A DNA stretch of 64,000 nucleotides, taken from Flagellimonas myxillae (GTDB taxonomy: Bacteria; Bacteroidota; Bacteroidia; Flavobacteriales; Flavobacteriaceae). A program made the translations under genes and the position numbers. Below the pieces are notes generated by a model. The model made no database searches. It was not told the DNA's origin and saw nothing but the letters and a program-made list of their open reading frames with translations. Each line of letters opens with the position of its first letter. The first letter of the stretch is position 1. The stretch is taken from assembly GCF_023502235.1 (NCBI RefSeq), contig NZ_JAMFLY010000001.1, positions 1,178,001 through 1,242,000 of the forward strand. Reading direction: 5' to 3'. Below are positions 55,084 to 63,781 of the stretch, one piece after another.

Positions 55084-55311
55084 ATGAGCTTAAAAGTAAC
55101 TGACCTACATCCCCTACTCTCTTATATCCAAGAATGCCACGAAGGCGAATTACTTCACTTTACCCAAAGTTTGGACAAAACCATTTTTATGCTTCACTTT
55201 CTTTCTTGGGATACCTTTTCAGATTTGGAAAGACAAAATTGTTGCCATGTTTTAATGGAACTTAAAGAGGCGGTTATGGAGATTTATATAAATGATGTAA
55301 AAGGTGGGTAG
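55084..55311 (+). CDS. small protein of unknown function
   Basis: 75 residues, mostly helical, no signal: LHPLLSYIQECHEGELLHFTQSL and CCHVLMELKEAVMEIYINDV. Three Cys residues (one in QECHEG, a pair in NCCHV). Not recognised. It lies divergent from the XRE regulator inside the AT-rich island. It has a plausible start and uniform codon use, but could still be a chance frame. Confidence 0.5.
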   Translation: MSLKVTDLHPLLSYIQECHEGELLHFTQSLDKTIFMLHFLSWDTFSDLERQNCCHVLMELKEAVMEIYINDVKGG

Positions 55312-55431
55312 CCTAGCCTCCAACTTTACACATTACCAATCCTTTTACCCAGTCTGAAAAAAGCTTTTTCAAAAAGTTTATCGATAAATTTACTTTCACT
55401 AAAGAAGCTAATATGGCGAGTATTGCCTAAA

Positions 55432-56160
55432 TTACCAATTAGCAACTTCTTGAATAAACTCTTCATAAAGATCAGATGACTTATTTGGGCAACCCCCGTA
55501 ATTATGAATTCCTATACCTTCTGACCTGTTTTTAAGTAGAGGACATCCACTTTGTCCACCATAAGTATCTATTTCGTAATAAAATCTCCCACCCTTCTTA
55601 GTTAAACTTTCCCTCATTTTGTATTGGAACATACCTCTGTCTCTATCTGCGGGATAGCCACAAACTTCTCCATCATCCGAATCATCAATTACCGGTTTTA
55701 AGAATTCATCTAGTGGTACCGGTGCATTTAATTTGATTGCGCCCATATCATACCTAGCTGATCCGTTGTCAATCCACCCCTTAGTGGCACAAACACTAAC
55801 AGCTTCGAAACGTCCATAGGGTTCCAAAAGACCGGATTTTCCAGGAATAACAATAATTTTTTCTTTCCAACCACCACTTTTTTTACTAAACACACAATGT
55901 CCTGCCGTATAAAGCTTTGTGCCAGATACTAACCAACCACTTCCAACGTATGTTTTTCCATTTTTACCTTTAGTATATAGCTTACAAATAGCATTGTAGG
56001 GTAGCATATTCGTTCCTACTACTTTTTGTCGTTGGTCTATTCCACATCTTGAATAATCAGCCAATTCCTCTTCAGATTCAATCCAATATTCCAGCATGAT
56101 TTCAGTTTCATCAATCGACTCACTTTTTACATTCAACTCATGATATATTAACTCTTTCAT
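55432..56160 (-). CDS. cytosolic trypsin-like serine protease
   Basis: 242 residues, no signal peptide or membrane helix. Chymotrypsin/V8-like fold with a complete catalytic triad: His88 in LYTAGHCV, Asp138 in RYDMGAIKL, Ser204 in DTYGGQSGCPLL. The N-terminal ~55 residues are acidic (SIDETEIMLEYWIESEEELAD) and may be a regulatory or recognition segment. It is 12 bp downstream of a 76-residue gene on the same strand and close to the Hachiman genes. Trypsin-like proteases without signal occur as effectors in bacterial conflict systems; that role is only suggested here. Confidence 0.75.
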   Translation of the reverse strand: MKELIYHELNVKSESIDETEIMLEYWIESEEELADYSRCGIDQRQKVVGTNMLPYNAICKLYTKGKNGKTYVGSGWLVSGTKLYTAGHCVFSKKSGGWKEKIIVIPGKSGLLEPYGRFEAVSVCATKGWIDNGSARYDMGAIKLNAPVPLDEFLKPVIDDSDDGEVCGYPADRDRGMFQYKMRESLTKKGGRFYYEIDTYGGQSGCPLLKNRSEGIGIHNYGGCPNKSSDLYEEFIQEVANW

Positions 56161-56172
56161 ACAGGCTATGAA

Positions 56173-56403
56173 TTAGGAACATAAAGAATCCAATGTTTCA
56201 ATAAGAATGTTTAAGGCTTTACGCCATTTTTTCGGCAATAAAGGAATCTTAGCTATCAACTTTATTATGACTCCTACTTTGTTCCAAATCCCACAAATTT
56301 TTGAGCTAATATCCAATGCTTCTGCATTAGCTTCCTGTTGCAGTTGGTCTAGATTCAAGTTTTCGATTTGTTGGTTTACTTCTTCAAATGTTAATTCTGC
56401 CAT
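56173..56403 (-). CDS. tiny amphipathic protein paired with the trypsin-like protease
   Basis: 76 residues. Acidic helical N-terminal half (LTFEEVNQQIENLNLDQLQQ) and a C-terminal half that is hydrophobic and basic (GIWNKVGVIIKLIAKIPLLPKKWRKALNIL), with Cys37 and Cys75. The C-terminal part could lie on a membrane. The arrangement of an acidic leader and a basic amphipathic core next to a protease is reminiscent of a precursor with a cleavable leader, but no family is recognised and this is inference. Confidence 0.6.
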   Translation of the reverse strand: MAELTFEEVNQQIENLNLDQLQQEANAEALDISSKICGIWNKVGVIIKLIAKIPLLPKKWRKALNILIETLDSLCS

Positions 56404-56495
56404 GATTTAAAAATTAATGATTTATACAATTGCTTTAATTGTGATACAAATTATGCGTTGAGTTCCAGGTAATCAATACGCCATTTGGCCTATTT

Positions 56496-57206
56496 TTAAA
56501 GTGTGGTAAAGGCCAAGGCAATGCGTTCAATTTCTGTACGTTTATTAGTGCCTAATTTCCGAAAGATATTTTCACAATGCTTTTTAACTGTTTTGGTATC
56601 AATAAATAAATGTTGGGAGATTTGTTTACGGGAAAGTTCTTTCCCCAAAAGTGTAAGGATTTGTTTTTCTCTTTTAGTGAGTTGCTGATAACATGGAAAG
56701 TAGCGGTCCAAAGTTTCGTTAACACCAAAGACCTTGTTAACTTTTCGACAAAGTTGCTCAATATTCTTAGGAAAGAGTGTTATTGAAATCAACTGATCTT
56801 TGTTGAGAATTTTTGAAGCTGTAAAAAGATAGAAAGGTTTGTCTTCTGGTTGGTGACGCCAATCTTGGAAAAATGGGATTACCAATCCTGAATCTCCTTT
56901 TCTAAATTCTGAAAGAATTTTGGGATAAATAACTGTTAGCGCATGTTCACTTTGATGTTTCCGAAGAACTTCTGCGCCCATTTCTTGTAATTCTTCCTTG
57001 GAATATCGAATTAAATCGCATCCTTCCTGGGAAATATATTCAATGGCCAAATCTTTCCTAGAGTTGATATGAAGAATCCCTGGAATTAGATTGGCCAAAT
57101 CATCCAAATCAATTTGTCCTTTAGCAATTAAATCACTTACCCGATATAATTGTTTGGAAGACTGTTGTTGTTTTTTATCAGACACTTCTTGCTTGGGTTG
57201 GGGCAA
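56496..57206 (-). CDS. LuxR-type HTH regulator with PAS-like N-terminal domain
   Basis: 236 residues. C-terminal LuxR HTH (about 172-235): LTKREKQILTLLGKELSRKQISQHLFIDTKTVKKHCENIFRKLGTNKRTEIERIA. The N-terminal ~160 residues resemble a PAS fold (LIPGILHINSRKDLAIEYISQEGCDLIRYSKEELQEMG). No response-regulator receiver domain, so it probably senses an internal signal. It is 92 bp upstream of the small-protein/protease pair in the same direction, but cotranscription is not obvious. Confidence 0.85.
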   Translation of the reverse strand: MPQPKQEVSDKKQQQSSKQLYRVSDLIAKGQIDLDDLANLIPGILHINSRKDLAIEYISQEGCDLIRYSKEELQEMGAEVLRKHQSEHALTVIYPKILSEFRKGDSGLVIPFFQDWRHQPEDKPFYLFTASKILNKDQLISITLFPKNIEQLCRKVNKVFGVNETLDRYFPCYQQLTKREKQILTLLGKELSRKQISQHLFIDTKTVKKHCENIFRKLGTNKRTEIERIALAFTTL

Positions 57207-57573
57207 GAATTAGGGCTATAGGGGAAGACACAATTTAAAGAACAATGAGGACAATTTATTGCAGAAAAACCTTAGAATTTCTGGGGGTTTTGTCCATTTC
57301 ATGCACTTTTGCCCCTACCCTTTGGGTTATTAGGCAAAAAAGCATTCCATTACCCTTTCAAAAGAAATTTTTAGAAGAAATTTTTCTGGGAGTTAGGAAA
57401 TAACTTTCGCTTTTCCTAAGCTCAAGTTACATAACGCAGAACATTATGAAACAGATAAACTTTTCCATAATCCGGATTGAGAACCCTTACATATGTACAA
57501 ATGATAAAAAAACAACCCCAGAACTAGTCTGAGGTTGTTAAAATCTTAATTTGCGATATGTCCAGAAAACATC
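57207..57573. other. intergenic region right of the island
   Basis: 367 bp. It contains a hairpin terminator for the minus-strand gene ending at 57574, a doubled AGAAATTTTT motif near 57370, and a 52-codon open frame (57245-57403) that shows no homology features. No tRNA or attachment site was seen. Confidence 0.5.
57511..57539 (-). terminator. Rho-independent terminator of the esterase/beta-lactamase-fold gene
   Basis: AACAACCCCAGA (57511-57522) pairs with TCTGAGGTTGTT (57528-57539) with one mismatch; on the minus strand the stem is followed by seven T residues. Confidence 0.75.
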
Positions 57574-59571
57574 TTAATCCTTGGCAAATGCCGGTACTAC
57601 GGTTTCAAAAATGGGTTTCATAATCTTGTCATCATTCCTGTCGTGACCGGAGATGACAATGGTTAGATCAAGTTCTTCCACCACCATAACACGCTGGCCA
57701 CCACCTCCCCAGGCCAAGGTCATATCATAGCTTTTGTTCCCAACCTGTACAGGGGTATGGTACCAAAAATAGCCGTAAAGATAATTCTTGGGCATCCAAT
57801 CTATTGCAGGTCGTACAATACCGCTGGTAGCTTTTTCCAGATAGGCTGCAGAAATGAACTGCTCCTCGTTCAATTTACCCTTGTTTTGCACCAAATGCCC
57901 AAACTTGAGCATGTCCCGAGGCAAAATACTGGCCCGTGATCCCGCTTGTGGCAGTCCACTCACATGTTTTGACCATTTATAATCGGTAATACCTAGAGGA
58001 TCAAGTAACTCAGTTTTAATAAAGTCCTCAGCTGTTCCAGGCACTACGGCGTCAATAACCGTCATTACCATCATGGGGTTATAATTTCCGTACAAATAGG
58101 TCTGGGACGCTTCGGTAATGGGCTCGCTACGTTCAAGCAGTGTCTGCACCAGCCCCTGCCCTTTTAGTTTAACAGAATCATTTTCAACTTCTTTCCATTC
58201 TTCGCGGTCTATCGTCAATCCCCCCTGCATGGTCAATGCCTTATGAAGGGTGATTTTCTCCGCTCCTTGTGTGAATTTTGTAGGGTCCAAGTCTTTCAAG
58301 AAATGAATCAAAGGTTTGTCCAGGTCGTCCATGCTTAAATACCCCATTTCAATGGCTCTCCCTAACACCAAACTGGTATACCCCTTTACGGCCGAGGCTT
58401 GTCCGTGCGGTAAATTGACACGACCCTTTTTGTAATAGGACTCATATACCAATTTGTTCTTATGTGAAATAAGTAGCGCATCGTAATTACCATAGTTGCC
58501 ATCAAAAATATCTTGGGACACTTGTACTAGTGCATTCTTTTTAACCTCGGAAAGGTTGAGCTTACCTACCGCTATATCATCTTCCCTATCTTCCGGCTCT
58601 TGATTGATAAATGGGATATTTAGGTGCGGAATGGACCAGAATGAGACCTCATTGTCAAGACTTGAAATAGGATTCATCAAGGATGACAACCAGGCCACAC
58701 TGCGAACCGCCGTTGCAGGGAATGCGGTACTGTGGTTACCATCAATAACTTCTTTATATACGGATAAACCATCATCCCGTCTATCATTTAATAATTTAAT
58801 AAATGCCTCCATTGGTGCAACCACTCTCTCTTCTTCCAATGAGCCATATGCAATAAAAACATTCGCATTTAGACTGGAGTTTTTATTTGACGACTCATAA
58901 GGTCCAAACTTGGTGTTAAGTTCCGTTAAGTAATCAAGTTCACCTTTAACCGTTGGACTACCAATGATGTAATTGTTGAAGGTATCGGGTTGCGACATTA
59001 GTATATAGGCACCAAATTCACCGCTCAATGAGTATCCAAAATACGTACGGCTGTTGGGGTCAGTGCGGTAGGTTTTATCAACATAGGTAATGACATCATT
59101 GCGAATAAAATCCAGATGATTAATGGCTTGACCATATTGATATTTTTTCTGAATTTCAGGGTTGCTACTTTTTCTCATGGAGTAATCACGAAACCTACTT
59201 ACATGCGCTCCTCTTTCGTTTTTCAGGTCTTCATTGATATCCAATTGCCACGAAATTCCAACCAGGATAATATCTTCCAGCATGAATTCTGTAGCACCGG
59301 ACAGCATTTCGCGATGCCACACGGCATCTGTATAATAAAGCACAGGATACTTTTTATTAGGGTTCTCAGCATAATCCTCTGGCAACTCTATATAAAGTTC
59401 ATAGCTCCTTTCAGTTTTTGTGTCTTTAATAGGGACTACCTGGATCTGAGGTAATACCAAGGAAGCGCTGTTTGTTGTTGATGCAGTTTCTTTTTTGCCA
59501 TTTTCCTGGGCAACGGCATTGTATGTTAGTATTAGAAGTAGTGCTAATAGCCCTTTTGTTATGCTTTTCAT
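57574..59571 (-). CDS. secreted fusion of an esterase domain and a class C beta-lactamase-fold domain
   Basis: 665 residues, signal peptide about 1-21 (ends YNAVAQ). The N-terminal half (about 40-300) is an enterochelin-esterase-like alpha/beta hydrolase: Ser181 in FGYSLSGEFG, His280 in DGNHSTAF. The C-terminal half (about 335-655) is a beta-lactamase-fold serine hydrolase with SxxK at Ser393-Lys396 (QASAVKGYTS) and a Y-motif later (YLYGNYNPMM). Both halves may be active. Substrates are unknown; the second domain need not hydrolyse antibiotics. It is divergent from a LytS/LytTR two-component pair, which could regulate it. Confidence 0.82.
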   Translation of the reverse strand: MKSITKGLLALLLILTYNAVAQENGKKETASTTNSASLVLPQIQVVPIKDTKTERSYELYIELPEDYAENPNKKYPVLYYTDAVWHREMLSGATEFMLEDIILVGISWQLDINEDLKNERGAHVSRFRDYSMRKSSNPEIQKKYQYGQAINHLDFIRNDVITYVDKTYRTDPNSRTYFGYSLSGEFGAYILMSQPDTFNNYIIGSPTVKGELDYLTELNTKFGPYESSNKNSSLNANVFIAYGSLEEERVVAPMEAFIKLLNDRRDDGLSVYKEVIDGNHSTAFPATAVRSVAWLSSLMNPISSLDNEVSFWSIPHLNIPFINQEPEDREDDIAVGKLNLSEVKKNALVQVSQDIFDGNYGNYDALLISHKNKLVYESYYKKGRVNLPHGQASAVKGYTSLVLGRAIEMGYLSMDDLDKPLIHFLKDLDPTKFTQGAEKITLHKALTMQGGLTIDREEWKEVENDSVKLKGQGLVQTLLERSEPITEASQTYLYGNYNPMMVMTVIDAVVPGTAEDFIKTELLDPLGITDYKWSKHVSGLPQAGSRASILPRDMLKFGHLVQNKGKLNEEQFISAAYLEKATSGIVRPAIDWMPKNYLYGYFWYHTPVQVGNKSYDMTLAWGGGGQRVMVVEELDLTIVISGHDRNDDKIMKPIFETVVPAFAKD

Positions 59572-59723
59572 TGTTTTATTTGTTATATCTGAACGATAAA
59601 ACTACCGTATAAACCCTGCCAGAAATTGTAAACAGGACAAGCCTAGCGATTAAATGATGAAATCACTTCATCATTGATATAGGCGTTTTGCAAGAAATTA
59701 TGAAGGTTTGTGTTTGAACGTGG

Positions 59724-59731
59724 TACTTTTG
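59724..59731 (+). promoter_or_regulatory. -7 element before the sensor kinase gene
   Basis: TACTTTTG, a full consensus match, 19 bp before the start at 59751. No good -33 element. Confidence 0.4.
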
Positions 59732-59750
59732 TCCTTAACTGTAAGAGTTT

Positions 59751-60743
59751 ATGCTGCAAAAGTCTTTGAAGAATACCATCCTCATCAACCTGGGTGCCTT
59801 TGTATTGGTGCTCACCCTTGAGCTATTGGGTGGATGGATGCACATAGATAAATATGACTCGCTTTATTCCTTTTATTTATGGGGACTTAGTTATACTATA
59901 AGTATTATGACAGTTATATGGATAAATCATTTTATCCTTATCCCATATCTTTTTGATAAGAAAAAATATGTTTTATACGGATTCCTGCTTATTGTAGCCA
60001 TATTTCTTGGTGTCAGCATAAAAATATATCCAAAATTCAACTGGATCGGCATTACTAAAATGTCCTCTTTTCTTATTTACACTACAGGTACTGGTATGGC
60101 AGCTTTCTTTTTGCGAAGAAGCATGCGCGTCCAAAGAGAAAACAATGAAAAAGAAAAATTACAAAGAGATCTGGAATTGAACTACCTAAAGGAACAGGTA
60201 AATCCACACTTTTTATTTAATTCATTGAATAGCATTTATGCCCTTTCGAGGCAGCAATCCAAGGAAACTCCAGAGGTTGTCATGCAACTTTCGGAATTAA
60301 TGAGATATCAATTGGAAAGTGCTAAAAAGGACTTTGTTTCGCTGAAAGAAGAGCTGGAGTTTATAGAAAATTATTTATTGCTTGAAGAAAAACGGTTGAG
60401 CAAACGGTGCGCCATTGAATTTTCAATTGAAGGAGAGTCATCAAATTATAAAATAGCGCCAATGCTACTCATACCGTTTGTTGAAAATGCAGTTAAACAT
60501 GGGGCTCAGGCCACCAATGCACAGAGCACAATTGAAGTGAATGTTTCCATAAAAAATTCCAGGCTTCATGTTCATGTTGTGAATTCAAAACATAATGTAG
60601 CACCAAATTCGACAAGAATGGGAACGGGACTCGAAAATGTGCAGCGGCGGCTGAATTTATTATATCCGAATGCCCATGTATTAAAGATCAATGATATGGA
60701 GGCTGCATATCATGTAAATTTAACCATTGACATAACTGAATAG
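59751..60743 (+). CDS. LytS-type sensor histidine kinase
   Basis: 330 residues. About four transmembrane helices (10-125), then a His_kinase domain with His153 in QVNPHFLFNSLNSIYAL and an ATP-binding part (about 230-320): LIPFVENAVKHGAQ and GTGLENVQRRLNLLYP. It should autophosphorylate and pass phosphate to the adjacent LytTR regulator. The start is 179 bp from the divergent esterase gene start. Confidence 0.9.
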   Translation: MLQKSLKNTILINLGAFVLVLTLELLGGWMHIDKYDSLYSFYLWGLSYTISIMTVIWINHFILIPYLFDKKKYVLYGFLLIVAIFLGVSIKIYPKFNWIGITKMSSFLIYTTGTGMAAFFLRRSMRVQRENNEKEKLQRDLELNYLKEQVNPHFLFNSLNSIYALSRQQSKETPEVVMQLSELMRYQLESAKKDFVSLKEELEFIENYLLLEEKRLSKRCAIEFSIEGESSNYKIAPMLLIPFVENAVKHGAQATNAQSTIEVNVSIKNSRLHVHVVNSKHNVAPNSTRMGTGLENVQRRLNLLYPNAHVLKINDMEAAYHVNLTIDITE

Positions 60744-60748
60744 TTGGA

Positions 60749-61444
60749 ATGATGAAAATTGCCATTGTTGATGATGAACAGTTAGCCCGGGAAGTGCTGG
60801 AAGAGTATTGTTCTAAAATAAACAACTTTGAATTGGTCCTAAGTACCGGGAACCCAATCGATTTCGTGAATTTTATTCAGCAACATAAAATCGATCTCGT
60901 TTTTTTGGATATTGAAATGCCGGAACTCAATGGCATGGGAATTTTGCGTTCTATGATTCAATCGCCTAAAGTGATATTAACAACGGCATATTCCGAGTAT
61001 GCCTTGGAAAGCTATGACTTTGGGGTGGTTGATTACTTATTGAAACCTATAAAACTTGAACGCTTTTTACAGGCAGTAAACAAAGTTTCAACTTCGACAA
61101 TTGCAGAACCCAAAGCGAATAAGAAACAAGAAGAACTTCGTATAAAACATGATGGATTACCGATTACCGTTCCGTTGAAATCAATACGCTACATTCAAAG
61201 TTTCGGGAATTATTTGAAAATTTTTACAGATACCAGAATGTATCTTATCTCCGAGACACTTATTAATATCACTACCCTATTGCCAGAAAATTTTCATCGT
61301 ACGCATAAATCCTATATTGTCAATTTGGACAGGATTACCAAAGCTACCCGGACCCATTTATTGCTTGAAGATAAAAAGGTGCCTGTGAGCGCTATGTACA
61401 AGGTGGTTGTTTTTGAAAAATTAAAAGGTTTGGCGAAGCCATAA
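60749..61444 (+). CDS. LytTR response regulator
   Basis: 231 residues. Receiver domain (about 3-120) with acidic pocket Asp8/Asp9 and phospho-acceptor Asp54 (LVFLDIEMPELNG), and the K in LKPIKLERF. LytTR DNA-binding domain (about 130-228): VPLKSIRYIQSFGNYLKIF, FHRTHKSYIVNLDRIT. The kinase gene ends 5 bp upstream. Probable targets include the divergent esterase/beta-lactamase-fold gene. Confidence 0.92.
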   Translation: MMKIAIVDDEQLAREVLEEYCSKINNFELVLSTGNPIDFVNFIQQHKIDLVFLDIEMPELNGMGILRSMIQSPKVILTTAYSEYALESYDFGVVDYLLKPIKLERFLQAVNKVSTSTIAEPKANKKQEELRIKHDGLPITVPLKSIRYIQSFGNYLKIFTDTRMYLISETLINITTLLPENFHRTHKSYIVNLDRITKATRTHLLLEDKKVPVSAMYKVVVFEKLKGLAKP

Positions 61445-61491
61445 ATATACCTCCCCACTCTCCCATTCCGCTAAAGGGATTCTTTACCTTT

Positions 61492-62967
61492 TTACAGCGT
61501 ACTCTTAATTGCATGCTTTAACCTCTTTATTAATTCATAAATTTCTTCCTCGTTATACGTAGCAAAACCAATTCTAATTGCATTGTGGCCTAATTTGGCT
61601 GCATCATACTGCCGCCAATCTCCAATTTCCAATTTGTGTTTTCTTGCCGCCTCGGAAATGGTATCCCAAGAGTAATCCGGGTGCAACTTTATCCAAACCG
61701 CCATACCACCTTTTGGTATTTCAAACTGAAAAACACCATCGAATTCATCGTTTAAAAGTTTACAGAACAGATCACGTCGTTGCTGGTAAATTTTCATCAC
61801 TTTACGAATGTGCCTATCCAAATCGCCAGACTTTATAAAGTTTGCGAAGGTCAATTCTAAAAGCGCATCACCTTGCCTATCCACATAACCTCTTAATTTA
61901 GCGGCTTCATCCACAAACTCTTTTGAAGCGATTAAATACCCAACCCTAAACACTGGTGCGACGGTTTTACATACAGAACCAATGTAAACTACGTTTCCAT
62001 TCGTGTCGTGACTTGCCAATGGAAGAATTGGAGCATGATTGTAATTAAAATCATAATCGTAATCATCTTCAATAATCGCAAAATTATATTGCTGTGCAAG
62101 GTTTAAAAGGTGGATTCTTCTTTTCGCAGAAAGCGTTACCGTGGTTGGATGGTGATGATGGGAGGTCACATATACCGCTTTAATCTGGTGCCGCTTACAT
62201 AGTTTTTCAATATCGTCGGTTACAAGTCCATTTTTATCTACCGAAACGCGTTCCAATTTTGCTTGCTGGTTTAAAAAAGTGAAATCAGCAGACACATAAT
62301 TGTTATTACCGACCACGATAACATCTTCTTTTTGAAGCAATAGTTTTGCCGACAACCATATTCCCATTTGGCTGCCACGAGTAATCAGTACATTTTCCTT
62401 GTTAATGTTCAGCCCCCTGGTTGAATTCAAATATTCAACCAATACATTTCGTAGGGTCTCATTACCATATGTAGAACCATAGGACAAATGTTCGTATATC
62501 TTTTTTTTGGATGAAACAGTTCTATACGTCCTTGCAATTTCATCAATGGGAGTTAATCTTGTATCTGAAATACCATCATTCAGGTACATAAAGTCCTCCC
62601 GCTTTTCGGTGGGTATTTTTGGTAGGATACTACTTTTATAAAAAGAAAAATCAGCATTATTAATTACACCAAATACTTCATCATCATTTAATTTTTGCTG
62701 ATGTAGCACCGGTAAATTACGATGTACATACGTTCCCTTTTTTGGAATACTCTCAATCCAACCCTGGAGCAATAACTCTTCATAACAAGCCACGATTGTT
62801 TTCCTGTGCACATGTAATTGCTCTGCCAATGTTCTGCTTCCAGGAAGTCTGGTATTGGGCGCCAACTTTTGGCATTTAATCAATTGAATAATTTGATTGG
62901 ACAATTGAAGGTACAGTGCCTGATTACTTTTTCTATCGAATTGAATACTTGTTTTAAATGGAAACAT
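61492..62967 (-). CDS. MocR-type (GntR-aminotransferase) regulator
   Basis: 491 residues. N-terminal GntR winged helix (about 10-80): NQALYLQLSNQIIQLI, TRLPGSRTLAEQLHVHRKTIVACYEELLLQGW. The rest is an aminotransferase-like fold that binds PLP; the PLP lysine is expected in YIGSVCKTVAPVFRVGYLI. MocR proteins control vitamin B6 or amine metabolism genes, usually those transcribed divergently. Here that is the cupin gene at 63049. Direct repeats with TGGAC sit between the genes. Confidence 0.9.
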   Translation of the reverse strand: MFPFKTSIQFDRKSNQALYLQLSNQIIQLIKCQKLAPNTRLPGSRTLAEQLHVHRKTIVACYEELLLQGWIESIPKKGTYVHRNLPVLHQQKLNDDEVFGVINNADFSFYKSSILPKIPTEKREDFMYLNDGISDTRLTPIDEIARTYRTVSSKKKIYEHLSYGSTYGNETLRNVLVEYLNSTRGLNINKENVLITRGSQMGIWLSAKLLLQKEDVIVVGNNNYVSADFTFLNQQAKLERVSVDKNGLVTDDIEKLCKRHQIKAVYVTSHHHHPTTVTLSAKRRIHLLNLAQQYNFAIIEDDYDYDFNYNHAPILPLASHDTNGNVVYIGSVCKTVAPVFRVGYLIASKEFVDEAAKLRGYVDRQGDALLELTFANFIKSGDLDRHIRKVMKIYQQRRDLFCKLLNDEFDGVFQFEIPKGGMAVWIKLHPDYSWDTISEAARKHKLEIGDWRQYDAAKLGHNAIRIGFATYNEEEIYELIKRLKHAIKSTL

Positions 62968-63011
62968 CTGGACTATTAATTATATCTATTCTGGACGATT
63001 ATGGCAGTCCA
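62968..63011. promoter_or_regulatory. MocR operator candidate: TGGAC repeats
   Basis: CTGGACTATTA (62968-62978) and CTGGACGATTA (62991-63001) are direct repeats 23 bp apart, about two helical turns. The second also forms an inverted repeat TGGAC-N10-GTCCA (62992-63011). MocR-type regulators usually bind direct repeats in the divergent intergenic region. Confidence 0.55.
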
Positions 63012-63048
63012 CTAATATAGTACTTTCGTGCTATAATATTATAAAGAC

Positions 63049-63771
63049 ATGAAAAATCAATGCAAATCAAAACATCTATTTTATGTGCTGTGCCTTCTTT
63101 TAACAGCGTTTTCATCCTATGCACAAAATGATGTGAAATGGCATGTTTATGAATTGGATAAGCTTTCATTGAATGAGCCAGGGGTTTATGTAGATACACC
63201 AACCATAAGTGGGAAAACATACGTCACTAAAAGTGCCACTACCCTAAAAGCCTCCTCATACGATCGTATGCTATTTATTGTTGAGGGCATGTGTACTGCA
63301 ACTGTAAAATCTGAAGCCATGAATTTAAAAACAGGAGATGTGGTGTTTTTAAAAGCTGATGATGCCATAAAATTTTCAGGGAGTTTAAAAACAATGATTT
63401 GGACAAGTAAATCGACCAAAACAAATCATCAAAACAAAACAAAGAAATTTTCGAAAGCGGAAATTGAAGCTGAAAGGGATGCATCAGAAAATGTATGGAA
63501 TTCATTCATAGAAACTTCAACAATGGTTGCTGGTCTCTATATGTTGCCAAAATCACTAAATGGCGATAACACGCTTACACACAGTTTTGATGAAATCAAT
63601 TATGTAGTAAATGGCAGCGCAAAATTTAAAATGAACGATACCGTAATCGATGTTAAACCAGGTTCCATGATGTGGGTGAAAAGAGGGGTTGGCCATTACT
63701 TTTATGACCTTTCAGCTGACTTTGATGTTTTTATACTTTTTGAGACCATTAATATGGATCATGACCATTAA
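63049..63771 (+). CDS. secreted bicupin protein
   Basis: 240 residues, signal peptide about 1-25 (ends AFSSYAQ). Two cupin domains: about 45-125 (MLFIVEGMCTATVKSEAMNLKTGDVVFLKADD) and 150-238 (INYVVNGSAKFKMNDTVIDVKPGSMMWVKRGVGHYF, where a metal His is present near the end). The first domain lacks clear His ligands, so only the second may bind metal. It is divergent from the MocR gene, the usual target arrangement. DUF1272 gene follows after 10 bp. Confidence 0.8.
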   Translation: MKNQCKSKHLFYVLCLLLTAFSSYAQNDVKWHVYELDKLSLNEPGVYVDTPTISGKTYVTKSATTLKASSYDRMLFIVEGMCTATVKSEAMNLKTGDVVFLKADDAIKFSGSLKTMIWTSKSTKTNHQNKTKKFSKAEIEAERDASENVWNSFIETSTMVAGLYMLPKSLNGDNTLTHSFDEINYVVNGSAKFKMNDTVIDVKPGSMMWVKRGVGHYFYDLSADFDVFILFETINMDHDH

Positions 63772-63781
63772 TGAATAAAAT

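Noticed and set aside
57245..57403. 52-codon plus-strand frame near the right edge of the island
   Set aside because: Unusual composition, no neighbour support, no recognisable features; probably chance.
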